Shown piece after piece: positions 1 through 9,279 of a stretch of DNA of 25,876 bases. Source of the DNA: Prorocentrum cordatum (Eukaryota > Sar > Dinophyceae > Prorocentrales > Prorocentraceae); the NCBI GenBank assembly GCA_963575745.1, contig CAUYUJ010021171.1, forward strand, positions 465,001 to 490,876, read 5' to 3'. The first letter of the stretch is position 1, and the number at the start of each line of letters is the position of its first letter. The translations under genes and the position numbers were made by a program. The notes below the pieces were generated by a model. That model was not told the origin of the DNA. It did no database searches and saw nothing but the letters and a program-made list of their open reading frames with translations.

Positions 1-164
1 CCGACAACGGCGTCGACGCTAACGACGACGACCACGGCGACGACCACGGCGACGCCAACGACCAAGGCGACGCCGACGCCGACGACGACGACGTCGAAAA
101 CGACGGCGACGACGACGACGACCACGGCAACGACGCCGATGACGACGACCACGACGACGACGAC

Positions 165-210
<46 letters not shown>

Positions 211-400
211 GCGACGACGACCACGGCGACGCCGACGACGACGACGACGACGCCGACGCCGACGACGACGACGACCATGGCGCCGACGCCGCCGACGACG
301 ACGACGACAACGACAACGACGACGACGACCACGGCAACGACGACGACGACCACGGCGACGACGACGACGCCGACGCCGACGACGTCGTCGTCGTCGTAAC
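1..400. repeat. Imperfect (ACG)n trinucleotide tract
   Basis: The first 400 bases are almost entirely ACG/ACC/GCG-type triplets interrupted by CCACGGCGACG blocks. The plus frame therefore reads as polythreonine with scattered Ala and Pro. The composition is that of an expanded and degenerated triplet repeat, and a threonine-rich coding exon is possible but unsupported. The tract runs off the left edge of the window. Confidence 0.8.
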
Positions 401-1346
401 CGTCGTCAGCGTAGGAGGGCGGGAGGCCGAGGCGGAAGAAGAAAAAGTGCGCGCGAGGGAGCAGACGGAGGGAGGCCTGGGGGCGGGGGGGGGCGGCGAA
501 CGCGAGGGCCTTGACACCTGCGGGCACGACAGCTCCGAGCCGCCAGCGGTCTCTGTCATCCCCTCCTCCTCCACGGTCGGCGTGACACCCCACCCCCCCT
601 TCCCCGAGCCTGCCATCCTGCCCAGGGTCCTTCGGGGGGGGGGGGGGCGAAACCTGGTCCTAGACCCTTGGGCGTTAACACCTGGGGGGGCGATAACACA
701 TGGGGGGGAGAAGCGTGCGCCTCCCGTGCCCCTTCGGGGCCTGAAGGGAGGCCCCTCCAGGGCCCCGTCAGGGCACAACAGGGGCACCTGTCTTCGCCCC
801 TGTCTTTGCCCCGGCGTTGCGCAGCGCTGGAGGCTCAGGGGCTTCCCCCCCGGACAGGCCCATCACCCTGCGCCGCTTTGCCCACGGCCTTGGGCCCCAG
901 GGAAGGCCCACCACGAACGCCTCAAGGACCAGACCCCTCCAGGACCAGTTGCTTCTCCCCGCCGATCTCGCCAGAGGGGAACCCAAATAGGCGGCGAGCC
1001 CATGGAAGTAGTGAAAGGGGCCAGGCCTTCTCTCTCTGTAGTCTCGGAAGGCCTCGGGCCTTCTGAGCAGTTCTCTGAGACTCCCCTGAATACACCCCGC
1101 AAACATCGGAATCCGCGAGGGCTTCCGAGAAGTCCCGCCGCCTTCTGAGAAGGCCTTCTCCCCCTCACCTCCCCCTCCCCACCTGGGCGCGCCGCCGGCA
1201 GAAGCTTCTGATGCCGAGCTTCTCCCCGCTGCTTTGCCCCAGGGCTCTCGAAGCGACTCCAGCCGTGGCAGCGAGTAATGCCAGGAGGCACGAAAAGGGG
1301 CGAAAGCGGGGCAAGGGCATCGGCTGCTTCACGCTGGTCTAACTCA
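401..1346. other. GC-rich stretch with no recognised gene
   Basis: Open frames exist on both strands because stop codons are rare at this GC content, but none shows a domain I recognise. The stretch has several homopolymeric G or C runs (for example around 637-648 and 484-493). It also has a 15-base palindrome, GCCTTCTGAGAAGGC, at 1140-1154, which is related to a motif that recurs at 13.4-14.7 kb. It may be intron or intergenic DNA of the gene whose start lies at 1650 on the minus strand. Confidence 0.4.
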
Positions 1347-1535
1347 GGAGGAGGAGGAGGAGGAGGAGGAGGAGGAGGAGGAGGAGAAGCAGGACGAGGA
1401 GGAGTTGGAGGAGGAGGAGGAGGAGGAGGAGCTGGAGGAGGAGGAGGAGGAGGAGGAGGAGGAGGAGGGGGGGGGGAGGAGGAGGAGGAGGAGAAGGAGG
1501 AGAGGAGGAGGAGGAGGAGGAGGAGGAGAAGCAGC
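1347..1535. repeat. (GGA)n microsatellite
   Basis: A nearly pure GGA tract with short interruptions (GAAGCAGGAC, GTT and a G8 run). It is a purine-only strand on plus. It immediately follows, on the minus strand, the presequence exon ending near 1528, whose frame stays open through the tract as Ser/Pro/Leu runs. Confidence 0.95.
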
Positions 1536-1650
1536 AGGCGGGCCGGGCCGCCTGGGCCGGGCGCCCGTTCGCCGTCCCCGCAGAAGGCACGAAGGCGCAC
1601 GCGCCGCCAGCGAGCGCGAGGAGGGCGGCGACGCGGGCGAGGGAGGCCAT
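1528..1650 (-). CDS. 5' exon with plastid-type N-terminal presequence (product unknown)
   Basis: A minus-strand ATG at 1650 in a good context (GCAGCC before ATGGCC) opens a 41-codon GC-rich segment. It begins MASLARVAALLALAGGACAF, a short basic n-region, a leucine/alanine hydrophobic core and an Ala-Cys-Ala cleavage site. A Phe-Val-Pro-Ser motif and an Arg/Ala/Pro-rich segment follow. A signal peptide with a Phe at or just after cleavage, then a basic transit-like stretch, is the known layout of plastid-targeting presequences in algae with secondary plastids, including peridinin dinoflagellates. The mature protein is not recognisable. After residue 41 the frame runs into (TCC)n and stays open to 1339, which may be intron or a repeat-expanded exon; no clear GT donor is seen. 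The island lies exactly between two GGA tracts. A chance ORF in GC-rich DNA is the alternative. Confidence 0.5.
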
Positions 1651-1721
1651 GGCTGCCGACGGGGGCTGCGGGCGGCTGCACTCGGCTGAGGGCTCCCCGC
1701 GCTGGCGGTCGGGGATTCACT

Positions 1722-1822
1722 GGAGGAGGAGGAGGAGGAGGAGGAGGAGGAGGAGGAGGAGGAGGAGGAGGAGGAGTTGGCGAAGGAGGAGTTGGAGGAG
1801 GAGGACGAGGAGGAGGAAGATG
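1722..1822. repeat. (GGA)n microsatellite, second tract
   Basis: A GGA repeat with a GTTGGCGAA interruption and a degenerate AGGACGAGG end. On the minus strand it lies just upstream of the presequence start codon, so it would be promoter or 5' leader DNA of that gene. Confidence 0.95.
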
Positions 1823-1849
1823 CGGAGTATTCACTGCGGACGGCTTCAC

Positions 1850-1990
1850 TGACCCGGGTCAATCCAGACCAGGGTCAGTCAGGCTTTGCAAGATTCTTCG
1901 AAATCCTGCGGGATCCTGCAACCAAGCCCGGGTCAGTGCGACCCTGGCTCTGCAAAATTCTGCAAGATGCAGCGCTCTAACTGACTCCCG
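1850..1990. repeat. Short internal duplication (GGGTCAGT ... TTGCAAGATTCT type)
   Basis: Two imperfect copies of a roughly 60-base unit are visible: one around 1870-1925 with CAGGGTCAGTCAGGC and TTGCAAGATTCTT, the other around 1926-1972 with CCGGGTCAGTGCGACC and CTGCAAAATTCTGC. A third GGGTCA lies at 1856. No coding or RNA signature was recognised. Confidence 0.45.
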
Positions 1991-2842
1991 TTTGCATTGA
2001 CCCCCGTCTCTTGAGCCCCGAGGCGGGCCTCTTCGAAAAGCGCCGGGGAGGAACCGTGGGCTGGAAACGTGTACATGTCCACGGACGCGGCCCCATGGGT
2101 ATTTGGAGCGTTTTTGTCGCGGATGCCCCTCGCAAAAGATGTCCATGTGACCGTGCATCCACGGGATGACGCCCTGGAGTCGAGGCCGCGAGCGCGTGGA
2201 TATTGACGTGTCCGTCGCTCGTGGAGGAAAGCGGGCGGGTGGGAAGGGGGGGGGGCAGGGGTGCGAGGAACACGGAGGGGGAGCTGGAAGAGGGGAGGTG
2301 CCTTGGGGGGAGGGGGGTGTATGGGGGAGAGAGCGAAGAGGAAGAAAGAGATGGATGGAGGAGGAGGAAGAAGGGGCCTCGTGACACACAAGGCCCGACG
2401 AGGGGCTGCGAACCAGTGATGTTGTGATGGCCGAGCGACTGCTCGCGAGAGCGGCGACCGGCGGCGCGCGTGGTGCGGCGAGCGCGCGCGGCACACGGGC
2501 TGGCCTGAGAGCTATTCAGTCCGTGCTGCTGTCTCAGGTTCCACCGAGGCCCTGAGAGTGCAGGTCGGGCCTGCAATCGCAGGAGGGGAAAAACAACACG
2601 ACGCGACGAATCGCGTCCTCACTCAGCCTATCAGGGCGGAGCCCGAGACAAGAGGTCAAGAGGATGGCGAGCAGCGGGGCGGGCCACCGCGGCAGCAGTA
2701 GTGGCTCTGGTCATCCAGCTATTCTGGGCAGCCAAGAAGACAAGTCTGGGTGACTCTCGGGAGCCTGTACGAGGTTGTCCACGCACCTAGGACAGTTTTG
2801 ATCACAGCGCTCTGGACGGCAGTCGTGCACAACACTAATCTT
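1991..2842. other. No recognised gene
   Basis: Mixed GC-rich and purine-rich sequence. It includes a G-rich segment around 2220-2380 and a CG-dinucleotide-dense patch around 2445-2500 (GCGCGCG runs). Open frames on both strands have no recognisable domains. Degraded 3' sequence of LINE A could extend into 2600-2842 but cannot be demonstrated by eye. Confidence 0.4.
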
Positions 2843-3915
2843 TTAAAGGGTCTGCCGTGCACTGTTCAGTTCAGGTCGAGTGCTTCTAACTCGGCCTTCG
2901 GCGTCAACTTGGCGAATCGCAAGCGGAAGGTGTAGGGCGACGGCATCAGGGAAGAGGAATGAGAGCAAGACGCATGCAATGATGCCTTGCGTGCTGATCC
3001 GGCCAGCATGCAACACTTCGCTCGCTGCTGTCGCAGCTGCGCGACGAGCGATTCCCAGTGCAAGCAGGGCTTGAGCGGCGGTCGAGCTCACGTGCCTGTT
3101 CTCGGGGAACGCGGTGGCTGCGTTCTCCAGGTTGAAGGCAATGGTCGGCGACTTCCAGGACGGCTGCGATCCATCTTTCATGACGATGTGTAGCGCGGCA
3201 AGCCCTCATTCATGTTCAGCAGTAGCACGAAGCACTTGAAGCCAACCTTGCCACTGCGGAACGGTATCCAGCGCCATGCGCATCATGGATGGGTCGCCCA
3301 TCGGCCCCATGGGGGGGAGGAAGTTCAGGTTGGACCACTTGGTGAGGCTGAGGAAGACTGCTCTCGAGCCGCAGTTGCCAGGCATGTGGAGGGCCTTGTG
3401 AACGTCCCAGTGGTTCACGTCACGGAAGACTCCTGGCACACTGGTCTCCGTGAACCGCGCGACGCAGCTCAGGACGGATATGGCGTGTGGCCTGTACATG
3501 CGGATCGAGGTCGATCTGGGGGCTCCCGCGCTGGCGGGTTTCACAACCCTGCGCTTGCACCTTGGAAGCAGGAGGGCCCAGTGCTCGTTCGAGATGGACG
3601 GCCACAAGAGAATCCCGAGGTACTTGGCAATGTCCGTGGTCTTAAAAAGTGGCCCACTCCTTCTGGTAGTTGCCGGGCCAAATCTGAAACCCGTCGACCA
3701 TGGACGTCGTGAATGGGCCGCGGAGCGCGATGCCGACGCACTTGATGAAGCTGAGGTGGATATCAGCTACCAGCCAGCAGCTCCACGCTTCTGAATGAAG
3801 CTCGCACTTTGCCCAATAGAATACCACTCTCCAACATTGCTCCGATGTCGTCCGCGAATGCTGTGAGGCACGAGCGCGGGTGCAGCTTGAAAGCCTTTTC
3901 GAAGCGTATCAGGGT
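2843..3915 (-). pseudogene. LINE A: decayed non-LTR retrotransposon reverse transcriptase fragment
   Basis: Read on the minus strand across three frames, this segment retains the downstream half of a non-LTR reverse transcriptase and the region after it. The palm motif C appears as FADD within CLTAFADDIGAML (plus 3847-3858), with both catalytic aspartates intact. One frameshift later, near 3770, comes an HLSFIKCV segment, then IAKYLGILLWPSISNEHW (about 3590-3640), the RT thumb-like region. RMYRPHAISVLSCVARFTE (about 3460-3520) and KALHMPGN follow, then another frameshift near 3200 and a segment with WKSPTIAFNLENAATAF (3181 downwards). The order matches non-LTR elements as I know them from dinoflagellate genomes. 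The upstream part with motifs A and B is missing, and the copy stops near 3915 against purine-rich DNA. It is a 5'-truncated, frameshifted, dead copy. Confidence 0.75.
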
Positions 3916-4575
3916 CGGACGGGCAGGAGAAGGAAAGAGAGGTAGTAGGCGGAGAAGGTAGGATGATATCCACGAGGAGAAATAAAACGTGTATGATTTT
4001 ATAGACAAGGCGGGGAAAGGGTAGGAAGAGGAAGAGGGATATGAGGCAGAACGCGATTGACATAATCAGCGAGGCTCGTCAAAAGAAGGGACGAGTAGGC
4101 GGACGAGAACCAGAAGAAACACGGCAGGGGCAAGAGGGATGAGGGGAGGAAGCAGTGACGAGCACCAGCGGGGGCCAATGTGTCTGGAGCCTCTCCTGAA
4201 GAGGCCCATCGGGGCCAATCCACGTCGGGAGAATGGCACCCGCAAACTCCCTTGCCCTGCCCCCCTTCCCCCCCACTTCATCCGTGACTCGGTACCTGGT
4301 GGCGGCGCCCCCAAAACTAGACTCGGTGATTCCCAGAGTGCGTCCTAGCGCGAACGTGCGCCTGCCCCACCGAAGCCCCTCGAGACGACACAGACGGTAC
4401 CGCGATGGCCGACGCAGGCCGAGCGGGGCAGACACACATTGGGCCAGCACACGCCCTGAGGATCATCGACAGACGGCCTGCGGTCTGACGTAGCTAACGG
4501 GAGACATGGCGACTCCAATCCCCGACCTTTGGGAGGGATTTCGACTGGACCAAAACCTGGTGGGCCCAGTCACGG
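3916..4575. other. Purine-rich then GC-rich spacer, no recognised gene
   Basis: From about 3916 to 4140 the plus strand is dominated by purines (GGAAGAGG-like text) without a strict repeat unit. From 4140 to 4575 it is ordinary GC-rich DNA. No frame gives a recognisable protein and no RNA gene was seen. Confidence 0.4.
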
Positions 4576-4634
4576 GATATACTACATATATGTATGTATA
4601 TATGTATGTATGTATATATATATATATGTGTGTG
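4576..4634. repeat. TA/TATG/TG simple repeat
   Basis: Alternating TATATG, TATG and TG units. It is markedly AT-rich compared with its surroundings and of the same unit type (TATG) as the longer tract at 13231-13380. Confidence 0.9.
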
Positions 4635-4969
4635 TACGGTTGTGGATGCCATGACAATGGACACTCTAACAATCCTGCCATTGAATTTCAAAAGTGCTTA
4701 AACTGCGTAAAACATGTTCTAAAAATGTTACAAGCATGTTTTTGCACATATTGCAATCATACTTAAAACATAGTTTTGACATCTGGAAATTCTTTGGCAG
4801 CATGCTTCCTCTCCATTAATCGACTTCCACAACTATACGAGGGGGCGTCTGTCCTCGACAGGGGTTGTTTCCGAGCAGCCCCCTGGGGGTGCATCCCAGG
4901 GTTCACACACTGTTTCGGAGCGGCCACGCTCTTCGGGCGAACCCCAGGGAGACGAAAACCGCCCGCGAC
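4635..4969. other. AT-richer spacer, no recognised gene
   Basis: 4635-4840 is AT-rich non-repetitive sequence. From 4840 the composition returns to GC-rich, with a CCCTGGGGGTGCATCCCAGGG near-palindrome around 4880-4900. No coding signal was recognised. Confidence 0.4.
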
Positions 4970-5150
4970 GACGGACGCCCAGACATGCGACGCCCTGATT
5001 ATTTCAAGACGGGCCCCCTGGAAGTCCCGACCCTTTTGGGACCGATGTTTTTCTTCCCGAGTCGTTGTTTGACGCCCCCGAGGCCGGGCAAGGGCCCCCC
5101 GAGGCCGACAATCCGTGTTGATAGTACTTCACGACGCGGTCATGTCTGGG
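4970..5150 (+). repeat. Dispersed repeat R1, copy 1
   Basis: This segment recurs in inverted orientation at 11521-11706. Landmarks shared by both copies, in order, are CCCAGACAT, CGACG, TTTCAAGACGGG, CTGGAAGTCCCGACCCTTT, CCGAGTCGTT, TTGACG, CCCCGAGGCC, CCCCCCGA, ACGACGCG and TCTGGG. Identity is roughly 75-80 percent by eye, with small indels. A conceptual translation of both copies keeps FKTGxLEVPTL, but indels break the frame, so coding is doubtful. It may be a fragment of an uncharacterised transposable element. Confidence 0.7.
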
Positions 5151-5179
5151 CGGCCTGCGCTCTGCCAGGGCTCCCGTTA

Positions 5180-5307
5180 GCTCGGGCATGTCCTCCTACA
5201 GGCGGACTCTGGAAGCACAAAGGGAGATAGTAGTTTTCATATAAAAAATAAAAAATCAAAGAACGTACAAACATCGTATCCAGATCATTTTTGTGGACAT
5301 TTTTTCT
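5180..5307. mobile_element. TIR element unit 1, left part (split by the copia insertion)
   Basis: It starts with the left terminal inverted repeat CGGGCATGTCCTCCTACAGG (5183-5202) followed by GCGGAC, then about 100 bases of AT-rich core. The core is interrupted at 5307 by the LTR retrotransposon. The element resumes at 11058 with ATTCTTGGTATTCCTCCTG and the right TIR, which ends near 11094. The two TIRs match at 18 of 20 positions. The reconstructed pre-insertion size is about 160 bp, similar to the other four units. Confidence 0.75.
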
Positions 5308-5464
5308 TGACAATCCTCTTCTCTCTCAACAAGAACTCGACGCCACAACGGCTACAGTACATCAGGCTCTGCAAACGCAAAGGCAAAGCAAACGAAGCAA
5401 GGGGTATGTATTGGAGGAATGGATGGGAGGAGCGAGAAGGGGAAATAGGGGCCATATCTCGACA
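5308..5464 (-). repeat. Downstream (3') LTR of the copia element
   Basis: 157 bases starting TG and ending CA on either reading, aligning along its whole length with 10907-11057. On the minus strand it begins TGTCGAGATATGGCCCC. It lacks the long U3 of plant copia elements. Confidence 0.88.
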
Positions 5465-5474
5465 CCCCCCCCCC
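5465..5474 (-). other. Polypurine tract of the copia element
   Basis: Ten consecutive G residues on the minus strand lie directly upstream of the TGTCGAG start of the downstream LTR. This is the position of the plus-strand primer used during reverse transcription of LTR elements. Confidence 0.75.
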
Positions 5475-5523
5475 ATCGAGCCTCTTGCCGAGGTCCTCAC
5501 ATCAACTGAACAGAAACCTCCGA

Positions 5524-6200
5524 TCAGCCGCCTCCTGCGGCCGCCCAGTCCGTGGCACCATCGGTCGCGGTGCACCAGCGTCTCTGGGCTGTCCGCGTGG
5601 TACAGCGTCGCCCGTCTGCCGGCAACACGGCGCAGCAGATCGAGCACGTCCCGCACGTTGACATCCACCTCGTCCGATTGGCCAGCGCTGGGCAGTCCGG
5701 CGTCACATGGACCATGGCCGTATAGTCGTCGAGGTGGTACACCGGCAGCATTCGCGGACGCCCTCCGCGGAACCGAACGCCGTCTCCAGGCTTCGATGGT
5801 CCCGCGTTCTCGCCGTCCGTCTGTGGCCCGACCTCCCAGGTCGCAGGTGGTGGTGGTACCGACGTCGGCTCCGTCGCCCCCGACGTCGCCGTCTCGACCG
5901 TCGGCCCCGTCGGCATCTCCGTAGAGGATCTCGATGTAGTCGGTCCCGTAGGTGTCCTCGTATTCGCCGTGCGCGCCCTGATGTGCGCGCACAGGTAGCC
6001 GAACAGCAGACCGATGATGACGCAGCTCAGGGTCTAGGCGAGCATGACCATCATGAGCGGCTCGAGCCCTCCACTGTCTTGGTCAGGTTGCGCTCTCGCG
6101 CCGCTCACCAGGATCATGAGGGTCGCCAGGACTCTTGCCAATCTCCCTGCACTTAGCGCCGCGACCACCGCGCTACCGAACCTGTCGACCGCCGCCAGGC
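5524..6200 (-). pseudogene. copia C-terminal tail: membrane helix, Thr/Pro linker and Cys cluster
   Basis: The RNase H reading frame continues beyond the usual copia end. After an Ala/Leu-rich stretch with a hydrophobic segment (LARVLATLMILVSGARA, about 6100-6150), it hits an in-frame TAG at 6034-6036. In the same frame it resumes with a hydrophobic helix, TLSCVIIGLLFGYLCAHI (5980-6033). A Thr/Pro-rich linker follows, then a Tyr-His/Cys segment containing VHVTPDCPALANRT and CGTCSICC before the stop at 5524. The two hydrophobic segments and the Cys cluster suggest a membrane-associated domain with possible metal binding. I know of similar C-terminal extensions in dinoflagellate copia-like elements but cannot name a function. 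The TAG would remove the tail from any product. Confidence 0.65.
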
Positions 6201-6660
6201 CGAGCATGGACCTGCACTTCTCGAGCGCCGCCTTGCCGAGGAACTTCGCGCAGACGTCTGGGGCATTCTCGATGCCCTTCACCTTCGCGATCTTGATCTG
6301 GCCCGCGCCCGCAAGTTGTTGGAGCCAGAGCCACTTCGCCTCGAGATGTCGTAGTCGTCCGAGTCCGCGTCGCGCGGCGATGGCGACGGCGGATGAAGCG
6401 TCGCACTCGATCTCCATCGACGTGTCGAAGCCCACGAAGAGAACGATCTCGCGCAAATAGAGCATCTCCGCCGCCAATTCCCCTGCGCCCATGTACTTGG
6501 CCTCGGGACTCGACTGGGCCAACGCCGGCCCTGTGCGAGCGTGTGCGCTTATGGCCACACCGCGCCAACGCACGATCCCGCAGCAGGTCGACTTCCTGGT
6601 CTCGTGGCATCCCGCCCAGTCCGAGTCGGTGCAACCTCGGAGTCGCTTCCAGTCATAGGA
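6170..6660 (-). pseudogene. copia RNase H domain
   Basis: The RNase H fold is well preserved: TDSDWAGCHETRKST (first catalytic Asp), AQSSPEAKYMGAGELAAEM (catalytic Glu), CDASSAVAIAARRGLGRLRH (Asp) and ENAPDVCAKFLG (last Asp). All four acidic residues expected of the Ty1/copia RNase H family are visible. It would degrade the RNA strand of RNA:DNA hybrids during reverse transcription. The frame is open from 7131 to 6034, so this is the least damaged part of the element. Confidence 0.88.
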
Positions 6661-7865
6661 AGCGCGGTGGACGATCGCCATGTCCTCGCTGTTGAGCGGC
6701 TCCTGCGCGCCATGCTCGGTCAGGTCTGCCCTGGCGCCTGCCGCGCCCACAGGCCGGCAGTCGTTCACCCCCACGGCCTCGAGGATGCTCTTCACGCACC
6801 CGGGCTTGCTCTTCTCCGCGATCGCACCGTCGAACCGCTGCAGCGGCGAGCCGAGGTAGATCACGGGCTTCTCGCCCAGGACGAAGCGGCCCTCGATCAC
6901 GAAGTGCTCTGCGAGCTTGTCGAACAACTCGTCGAGAACACGCCGTGTTGGACCAGTGGCAAGAGGATCGTCCGTGTGGACCACGACCCTGGCCCACTTC
7001 TCGATACGATGGTTTATGGTGGGTTCCGCCTGGCACGCCTCAAAGCCAAGGCCAACCACGATGCTCTCCAGAAGCTCTTGGAATCGAAGCGCTGCCTCTT
7101 GAGCCCGTAGAGAGACTTCTTCAGCTTCCACGCGAATTCACGCCCCATGCCGTACTCAGGCGGCATCTCCACGTAGATCTCCGCCCCGTCCTTCACGGGC
7201 GCGCGTGCGAAGGCCACGCTGATGTCCGTCGTCGCGATCACGCGCTTGAGCAGCACCGCCGCCGCCACCAGCGCCCTCACGGCCTCCGTTCTCGGAGCGC
7301 AGGCGAAGGAGTCGCCCGCCTGCGCGTCCTTAAACTGCCTCGCGACGAACCTGCTCCGCGCTCCGTCGCCCTTCTTGCGGTGGCACCACATCGTGCCCCG
7401 CGCCTTCTTGTCGCGCGGGCGCGGCGCGGGGCCCCCGACGCCGAGGGGCCCCTTGAAGTTCGCCCCCCTCTCGATCCCCTCGCGGACCTTGTTCGGGTCG
7501 AGGCGCTCGCCGTCATCGTCGTCGCAGTATGCCTCTTCCAACAGCTCGATTTTCGGATCGAGCTCGCAGGGGGCGTGGAGATCGGCGCCGCCAGGGGAGC
7601 CCAGCTCCGTCACCTTGGCGATCGCCACCATGCCGATATTCCTCTCCTTGGGCGGCGCCTCGCCCCTTGCAGGCGCGCCGCTGTCGTCGCTGGATCTCTT
7701 GCCAGCCGAGCTCTGTGGCTCCTCGCTTCTCGCCGCCCTCTTGGATTTGGGCGCGGGCTCGGCGTCTTCCGCAGCGGCCCGCTTGCCGCGCGGTGCGTTA
7801 GGAGGTGCCCCCCCTCCTTTCCAGGCACCAATTGGAATGCCTGCATGATATCCCGACGCACCCAC
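6661..7865 (-). pseudogene. copia reverse transcriptase (RVT_2 type), frameshifted and internally deleted
   Basis: The N-terminal half (frame 7865-7014) contains GTMWCHRKKGDGARSRFVA, then TTDISVAFARAPV with the motif A aspartate, EIYVEMPPEYG, and KLKKSLYGLKR. A frameshift between about 7090 and 7130 moves to the second frame. That frame continues FQELLESIVVGLGFEACQAEP and reaches motif C as VVVHTDDPLATGP, with the Asp-Asp pair kept and HT in place of the usual VD or VV. YLGSPLQRF follows. The stretch between EDMAIVHR and the RNase H start TDSDWAGC is only about 15 residues. Copia elements normally have some 60-80 residues there, so an in-frame deletion near 6650-6670 is likely. The upstream acidic and Lys/Ala-rich linker (7865-7500) joins RT to integrase. 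Confidence 0.85.
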
Positions 7866-8042
7866 TGCACCCGGGCGCGAACTCCGCCGGCGTCGGATTC
7901 GGCAGCACTCGCGTAGGTGGTCTTCCCCGTCGGCCTCTTCTCCACGGGCTGGGGGTCGTCGTCCTCGACGTCGTCCATGTTGGCGTCGACGGTCGCCTCG
8001 GGCTCCTTGGCCTTCCCCTCCTGCGGCCTCGCTGCCGCCGCC

Positions 8043-9110
8043 TCAGAGCCAGGCTGGCTCGGGCGACTCGGGGCTGGCTGCCCCCCCCCGGCTGCCCGCT
8101 GTCGGCTGCCCCTCCTGCGCCGCCGCGCCCGCCTCGGGCCGTGGAAGCCAGGCGGGTTGCGGGAGGTTGAGGTTCGGGGCCACCCTGTCCACCGCAGGCG
8201 CCGACGCGTTGGCCGCCTTCAGGTCCGAGGGGATGCCTCGCGTGGCAAGGAGCAACTGGTCGTCGCGGCGCTCGCTCTGCACGAGCCTCCGCACGGACCT
8301 CGCCATGATGATGCCCCGGCGCGCCCCGCAGTTGCGGGCGTCGTCCTCCAGCGACCTCCCCAAGTAGATCCCGCAGCCCCAAGCGGTCTCGAACTTCGCC
8401 GCGACCGGCCCGCGCTGTCCCCGCAGAACCGTCTCGCCAAGAGGCGCGACCTTCTTATCTCAGTGCTTCTCGTTCTGGCGCTCGAACGACGTCTTGCAAT
8501 CCGAGCGGTGGACCAGTCGCCGATCGTGCGTCCACGACGTGTGGCGCGCGATCCATGCCATAACCGGGCGCCTCAGCTCAATCACGATCCCGTGCTTCCC
8601 CCCGATAGCTTTCCTCCAGGTCCTCGTCATCCCTTCGATGAACGCGTGGGACCTCTTCACCATGCCGTTGCTGCACCTGCTCGTCTTCGGGGCAGTTCTG
8701 AACGTCGCCTTGCTGCCGAGATCCCGAGCAACCTCGATGGCCACATCCTTGGCCGCGTTCTCGGGGGCGCACTGCACGACCGCATTCTCCTGCCCCAGCT
8801 TCTCCACATAGCGCTTGAGGCACTTGACCACCAACGCGTCTCCACTGCCCTTCGCCTCGCACCAAGCTGGAGCCGTAGCGTGGTATGCGGTATCTATCGC
8901 GTTCATGACTGGATGCACCTTCTCGCCATGACGCGTCTTGCCGAACGCGTAGTCAATCTGGGCCACAGGGGCACCTTGGTCCTCCGTGATCCTCTCGCGT
9001 CGATCGTCCAACCTTCGCCCTGCCGCGCAGTCCCCTCACCGCGCAACGCATGGGCAATGGGTGGCCTCGTGGGCCTCCCTCTCCACCTTCGTGGGTTCTC
9101 TCGGCGCTGT
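8043..9110 (-). pseudogene. copia integrase (rve type) with degenerate catalytic residues
   Basis: The zinc-binding region is recognisable near 9050-9110 as REAHEATHCPCVARG in one frame. After a frameshift the catalytic core (9011-8460) runs QIDYAFGK (first Asp present), KCLKRYVEKLGQENAVVQC and RCSNGMVKRSHAFIEGMTR. In relatives I know, the second site reads S/T-D-Q-E-N and the third N-G-x-x-E-R. Here they read L-G-Q-E-N and N-G-M-V-K-R, so both the second Asp and the Glu seem replaced (by Gly and Lys). After a TGA at 8460, another frame (8459-8043) carries the C-terminal part with AKFETAWGCGIYLGRSLEDD and GIIMARSVRRL. Integrase inserts the cDNA; this copy cannot encode an active one. Confidence 0.82.
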
Positions 9111-9279
9111 CACCGCCGTAGCCTCCGGCCTCGCAGGCGGCTCGATGGGCCGGTCGACCTCCTGCGCCAGGAACGGGGTCGCGTCGTCCGTGGCCGCGTT
9201 GTCGACGACCAGACCGCGCGCTTCGCGCTTCGCCCCGCGCGCTGGAAGAACAGCCCGGACGCCTTAATCATCCCAAGCC

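Noticed and set aside
139-399. Polythreonine open frame
   Set aside because: It is entirely explained by the ACG triplet repeat; no non-repeat sequence supports a gene.
863-1849. Long minus-strand open frame through both GGA tracts
   Set aside because: It is mostly Pro/Ser/Leu homopolymers produced by (TCC)n and is out of frame with the presequence exon.
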